Shown here: positions 21,401-24,127 of the stretch, in pieces | How positions within the stretch are numbered: the first letter of the stretch is position 1 | Layout: every line of letters starts with the position of its first letter | IMG/VR virus record: IMGVR_UViG_3300037189_000291 | Coordinates: 1-24,127 of that record | DNA from: a virus | Length of the DNA: 24,127 nucleotides | Direction: 5' to 3' (one strand) | Made by a program: the position numbers and the translations under genes | The notes under the pieces: generated by a model | Told to the model about the DNA's origin: nothing | Databases searched by the model: none | The model's input: only the letters and a program-made list of their open reading frames with translations

Positions 21401-23802
21401 CTGTGCCTTCTGCGCTTGAAGCAGAGGTTACTAGACTAAAGATACCGGGCGAGAAGATCTTCAGTACCACTGGTGATAAAGTTGTTGATGCTGATGCTCG
21501 TAAGATCATGGCTCCATTGGTTGTTGAACAGTTTGATAACCTGAAGAAAACTTCTTTCTATCAAGATGCAAGTCAAGACATGCAGAAGATTGCTTTGCAG
21601 AACTTGATCTCTTGGGCAGGATCAACAGCTAAAGAAATTGCGTCAGACAAGTCTACTGCTGCTGCATATAAAGAAGGTAAGCAACCTCGACTGTATGAAG
21701 TTCAGTATTCTAAACTGCCACCAGAACTTAAGCGTGTGGTGGTACAGACATACAAAGAACAGCAAGGCAAGGACTTGGAGACAACCAAAGACTACGCTTC
21801 TGCTTTGGCTATTGCTGCAGCCATGAGAGACTTGCCCGGCTATGCTGCTGGTGGTGATGTTAAACCTTTGGGTAGAGCTTCTTTGTATGACACTCAAATG
21901 AAGAAGATGACTAGTGCTAAGATTAAAGCACTCACTGGTGATTTTCAAGAAACATATGGAAGACCTTTAAATCCAGAGACTGACTACAGAGAACTGATTG
22001 ACTTGGCTAGAAAGACCAATGTCATTGGTTCAGGGTATGCTGTTGGTGGCGTTGTCCATATGGATCTGGGTGGACTGGCTGCTAAGAAAATTGCTGGAGA
22101 AGTTGCAGAGACTGCTCTTAAGAAAAGCATTATGCCTCTGAGTGAGATTGTGTCTAAGTATTCTGTAGCTCCTGCTATTGAACAAACAGCTAAGGCATTG
22201 GTTAAACCTGAGGTGGCTGCAGTTAAAGAAGGTGCTGCTACAGCTATTGCTAAGACACCATACATCAAGAACAAGTATGGTCCTTCTGTATCTAAACCAG
22301 TGGAAGAGGTGGCTCCAGTAGTTAAACAAGTAGAAGAAACTGCTCCAGTGGCTAAGCAGATGGAAGAGGCTTTGCCTGAAACTTCTGTTGCTCCTAAGGT
22401 TGAAGAACCTTTACCAGAGATTAACACAGCACTTCCAACAGAAGAGCCTTCTATCTACACTACACCAATTGCAAGCACGAACTTGAATAAGCCCGGCTTT
22501 GGTGGACCAACAAAAGAAATGAATGCTGATGGTATTTCTAATGCAGAAGTTAGAAAGAATACATTATCTAGCATTAAAGTTATGAGACAGGAAGCTTTCG
22601 ATACCATCAAAGATTCGCCTATGTTTGAAGGTATTGAGAAGGATGCCATTGCTGTAGCACAGGGTGACTATAGAATTAAAACAGGTAAAGAATTTAATCC
22701 TGATAATCCTGCAGATGTAGAAAGCTTTGCTAAGTTTGCTGAGGGATACCAGAAGAAACTGGATGACTTAAGAGAGCAATACAAAGATGCTCCACCTAAG
22801 ATATTGATTCATGGTTCTATTACAGAAAGAACACCTGCTAAAGTTAAGAGAGGTTTCTTTGATCCTCAAACACTTGGTGGTGATAAGACACACATGGAAC
22901 TTGATGTAGGTGCTACATCATTCACTGGTGATATTCGATTGAATTATAGAGATCCAGCTTTTGGTGGAAAGGTTCCAGAGAATATTTCATACACTGAGAT
23001 TCCTTATGCTGATTACTTATTCAGAAGAGTTGATCTTCCTATAGATGCATATTATAAAAAGGATATGAACATCATTGCTCAGACTATTACAGGCGATCCT
23101 ACAATAGCTAGACCAATGGGTCTTCCACGCAACTTAGGATATAGAGAAACTGAAGACGCTTTTGTTGAGAGTGAGAAACTTAAAATGAATACTGACTTTG
23201 ATAAAGTCAGAAAACAATATGCTTCACTAGGATTGCAGGAAAAAGTTACATCACATTTAGATAATAAACTATTTGAGTTAGCAAATAAAGTAGACAAAGA
23301 CGGTCTTAATTTAATTGAGAATATTAAACAAGGAACTGAGAAAACTAAAGATGTTTACGAAACCTACAACACTGTAAAGAATTTATTTAAGAATGAGTTC
23401 AGACATACTGGTGGAAAGGCAGCAACTAAAGCTGGTTGGTTACCTGTTACAGATAGCAATCAATCAATAATCTCTGGATTAAATACCAGAGCTAGTACAC
23501 GCAATGTAAATATTATTGATAACTTAGCAGTGTCTTTAGAAAGATCTGGAGCTACAGATAAAGCACTGGCTTTGCAGGAACTCAGCAACAACTTGAAGAC
23601 TCTTCAGACAATTCCTAGATCTAGGGAAAGAGGAATGAGTGATCAAGATGTGGTGGATTTAATTAAGAAGCAAACCAAAGCTGCTAATAATATTAGAGAT
23701 TTGATTGGTAATGATTTTAAGATTGTTGATCCTAACAATCCTAAGAATACAAAAAGAATCGGCTTGGCTAAGGGAGGTTTAGCCAGCCGTAGAACGGTTT
23801 AA
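18463..23802 (+). CDS. Giant internal virion protein with extra C-terminal domain
   Basis: This encodes 1779 residues and begins 3 bases after the previous stop with a weak GGGAAT site. The N-terminal 60 residues are disordered Ala/Pro-rich (TAAPTGASVSPK, then AAPAAPQPVAPTPVEKP). A long helical body to about 1100 has DNNYKLIQEYALARFGKEEG and Ala/Gly-rich stretches, compatible with an ejected internal protein (T7 gp16 analogue). Glycine elements YAAGGDV (1127) and AVGGVVHMDLGG (about 1194) follow, then a Pro/Val/Glu-rich linker (about 1280-1330). The last 400 residues form a new domain: HGS at 1450-1452, HMELDVGATSFTGDIRLNY at 1477-1495, then helices ending AKGGLASRRTV. The HGS...SFT arrangement hints at an ADP-ribosyltransferase-like fold. 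No lytic transglycosylase motif is obvious. Confidence 0.68.
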   Translation: MANEFDLFTAAPTGASVSPKQDEFSSFVSAAPAAPQPVAPTPVEKPAEDLTKPAFLAPRQRATALTERAAKIREEEAQKIPFDALWKDDNNYKLIQEYALARFGKEEGTPRKGETKEDFINRFATHMRRVDSNPIDSYQELGYLNNAKPDAVLKAGAVYDLFKNTAGVFDEQNRGQKGMAPLVDFVTNIISDPGTMFTMGAGKFVATPLTKMVAEKGTKAALLSARGSAVASAAPAVGFTSGATQNVQSQKIDLDVLQAQLDESKAIDPKTLSPEGQQKLQERIKLLDQRIKEGVSTSQAVLAGTLNAAGEVIGVLPFIKGKGNKSLRLDDVLKNKAASTVEKQTAAPTVEVKAADPTMKALEDSFDIFEGRKLLDDQGKPTSVAQMEVRNDLNKKATLIAQDIWKQIPEFAPQKTEKVSDAIKRTLESVDTFDDVVFERALASADVTPDEFAKMFRTSVGDAARSLQSLSVVARLQNKLKNIDPAAAAELNKMYGDRSAITSAFSGIKDFGMRIDRELKALMVSQLSTTIRNAFSGMAVVTFGTASETIESALYRMGKTAGELATGKPVTGSFTGGLKGVYDDAVRSAFYLGQKDLSADVTEALLQSTPSLYRKMVKTAGEAGTNELSQAAQIANTLNVAQDSFFRKAMFTASVEKQLSRVGINMYDVLAQGKQVPFDVLQNAVNEALTGTFSKMPTKGPMFHAVKFVEELGPIGSTVIPFPRFMANAMEWTYKHMPTGALSGSTDIAAGLTKLAKGETDMGTKQLTLGLENFSKGTVGTAAVYAAYKYRQDHQDTEWYNIKNPDGSTVDTRALFPAAPFLALGDYLVKFQNGRTDEFKSKEFLEAMTGLKAPAGTYSWLGDKFAEAQTNAQTGENTAENKVRTFFGEWAGEYFGRALVPFQQISDIIGAIDRNETLPRDAYQIPAGEEGFKSSAINQLMKRTPVLKQELPVYQPPLREKAVFNENGPLKMFTGIAIKAVPSALEAEVTRLKIPGEKIFSTTGDKVVDADARKIMAPLVVEQFDNLKKTSFYQDASQDMQKIALQNLISWAGSTAKEIASDKSTAAAYKEGKQPRLYEVQYSKLPPELKRVVVQTYKEQQGKDLETTKDYASALAIAAAMRDLPGYAAGGDVKPLGRASLYDTQMKKMTSAKIKALTGDFQETYGRPLNPETDYRELIDLARKTNVIGSGYAVGGVVHMDLGGLAAKKIAGEVAETALKKSIMPLSEIVSKYSVAPAIEQTAKALVKPEVAAVKEGAATAIAKTPYIKNKYGPSVSKPVEEVAPVVKQVEETAPVAKQMEEALPETSVAPKVEEPLPEINTALPTEEPSIYTTPIASTNLNKPGFGGPTKEMNADGISNAEVRKNTLSSIKVMRQEAFDTIKDSPMFEGIEKDAIAVAQGDYRIKTGKEFNPDNPADVESFAKFAEGYQKKLDDLREQYKDAPPKILIHGSITERTPAKVKRGFFDPQTLGGDKTHMELDVGATSFTGDIRLNYRDPAFGGKVPENISYTEIPYADYLFRRVDLPIDAYYKKDMNIIAQTITGDPTIARPMGLPRNLGYRETEDAFVESEKLKMNTDFDKVRKQYASLGLQEKVTSHLDNKLFELANKVDKDGLNLIENIKQGTEKTKDVYETYNTVKNLFKNEFRHTGGKAATKAGWLPVTDSNQSIISGLNTRASTRNVNIIDNLAVSLERSGATDKALALQELSNNLKTLQTIPRSRERGMSDQDVVDLIKKQTKAANNIRDLIGNDFKIVDPNNPKNTKRIGLAKGGLASRRTV

Positions 23803-23812
23803 GTATTAAACC
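23796..23812. other. Perfect 7-bp hairpin at the convergent gene end
   Basis: GGTTTAA (23796-23802) and TTAAACC (23806-23812) form a perfect stem with a three-base loop. The left arm ends with the stop codon of the giant gene, and the structure ends two bases from the encoded CCA of the minus-strand tRNA. Neither strand has a T-run after it, so it is not a standard intrinsic terminator. Confidence 0.5.
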
Positions 23813-23814
23813 TA

Positions 23815-23891
23815 TGGTATGCCTGAAGGGACTCGAACCCCTGACCTACAACTTAGAAGGTTGTTGCTCTATCCAGTTGAGCTACAGGCAT
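23815..23891 (-). tRNA. tRNA-Arg(TCT) with encoded CCA
   Basis: The minus strand folds into a full cloverleaf. Acceptor ATGCCTG pairs with CAGGCAT, D stem GCTC with GAGC, anticodon stem ACAAC with GTTGT around the loop CTTCTAA, and T stem AGGGG with CCCTT (one G-U) around TTCGAGT. A discriminator and then CCA (23817-23815) are encoded. Anticodon TCT reads AGA, which is the main Arg codon in several genes of this window. The 5' half overlaps the last ten bases of the neighbouring minus-strand gene. Confidence 0.95.
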
Positions 23892-24127
23892 ATGTAAGAT
23901 AGTCTATCAAGAGGAACCTTGTAAAAGAGTTCTCCTTGGTAGACATATTTATTTCTAGACTCTTTGATCTCTGAGTCTAACACAGCAGCAGCTTCGCAAT
24001 GGAACAAGGCTGTCCCATCTTTGTTAACTGAGAAGAAGTATGTAGGCATCTCTTGTGTTAAGAGCTTCTTCTTCCTAGCAGGTACATTCAAATCTTCATA
24101 GGGAAACTCTACAGTTTTCCATGACAG
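23882..24127 (-). CDS. Partial gene on the minus strand, unknown function
   Basis: The frame is open to the right edge, giving the C-terminal 81 residues. An internal TTG at 24091 could mimic a start, but the frame continues upstream (WKTVEFPYEDL), so the gene is partial. Visible segments include VPARKKKLLTQEMPTYFFS, DGTALFHCEAAAVLDSEI and YVYQGELFYKVPLDRLSYI. No domain recognised; mixed alpha/beta content and no membrane segment. The stop TAG lies at 23884-23882, inside the tRNA-Arg gene, so one transcript probably carries both. It marks the switch to minus-strand transcription. Confidence 0.7.
   Translation of the reverse strand: MSWKTVEFPYEDLNVPARKKKLLTQEMPTYFFSVNKDGTALFHCEAAAVLDSEIKESRNKYVYQGELFYKVPLDRLSYICL

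Noticed and set aside
18463-23802. Lytic transglycosylase or lysozyme domain in the giant protein
   Set aside because: Expected by analogy with T7 gp16, but I could not find a convincing catalytic Glu motif in the translated sequence.
23815-23891. tRNA as an integration (att) site
   Set aside because: No integrase, excision gene or repeated tRNA 3' end is seen in the window; encoded CCA and codon use fit a translation-support tRNA.
24089-24091. TTG 24091 as the start of the minus-strand gene
   Set aside because: The frame stays open to the window edge upstream, so this gene is more likely truncated by the window than started here.

Overview
This window is a densely packed stretch of a tailed double-stranded DNA bacteriophage genome (class Caudoviricetes). 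It runs from the end of a probable capsid gene through the connector and tail genes, a block of fibre and adhesin genes, a lysis block, and a set of very large virion proteins. Nearly every gene is on the plus strand. Junctions are mostly ATGA or TAATG overlaps, or gaps of a few bases. The adaptor, nozzle and internal-protein order suggests a short-tailed (podovirus-like) phage. The host is probably Gram-negative, because the window encodes an Rz/Rz1 spanin pair and two lipobox lipoproteins. Host genus cannot be read from the sequence; the style resembles environmental (freshwater or marine) metagenomic phages.

Layout. 1-659: the C-terminus of a putative major capsid protein and a small virion-type protein, closed by a strong intrinsic terminator. 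716-2988: SU10-type adaptor and a probable nozzle protein. 3001-9820: a tail fibre, a small beta-rich protein, three glycine-rich adhesin-like proteins, two small proteins sharing a W/PYP/W C-terminal module, a 2OG-Fe(II) oxygenase-like enzyme and a small partner. 9827-13204: an unusually membrane-rich lysis block, with several one-span proteins, a lipoprotein, a two-span holin candidate, Rz with Rz1 nested inside it, and a GH19 endolysin. Three genes here (10021-10182, 10686-10835, 10832-11005) are 60 codons or shorter and easily missed. 13205-13233 is a good sigma70-like promoter candidate.

13252-23802 holds a mini HExxH protein, a 921-aa coiled protein ending in an S74-type intramolecular chaperone domain, two small proteins, a 479-aa protein and a 1779-aa protein. 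The last two are probably internal or ejection proteins. At 23802 transcription becomes convergent: a minus-strand tRNA-Arg(TCT) with encoded CCA, and a minus-strand gene that runs off the window and ends inside the tRNA.

How it fits together: the capsid genes sit before a terminator and use CGT/CGC for all nine visible arginines, while the next gene mostly uses AGA, the codon read by the phage tRNA. Adsorption depends on the fibre and glycine-rich proteins, DNA delivery on the connector and the large internal proteins, and release on holin, endolysin and spanins. The best candidates for something new are the HGS/SFT domain at the end of the 1779-aa protein, the oxygenase inside the adhesin block, the S74 domain on a non-fibre protein next to a mini-metalloprotease, and the chain of tiny membrane or secreted proteins.
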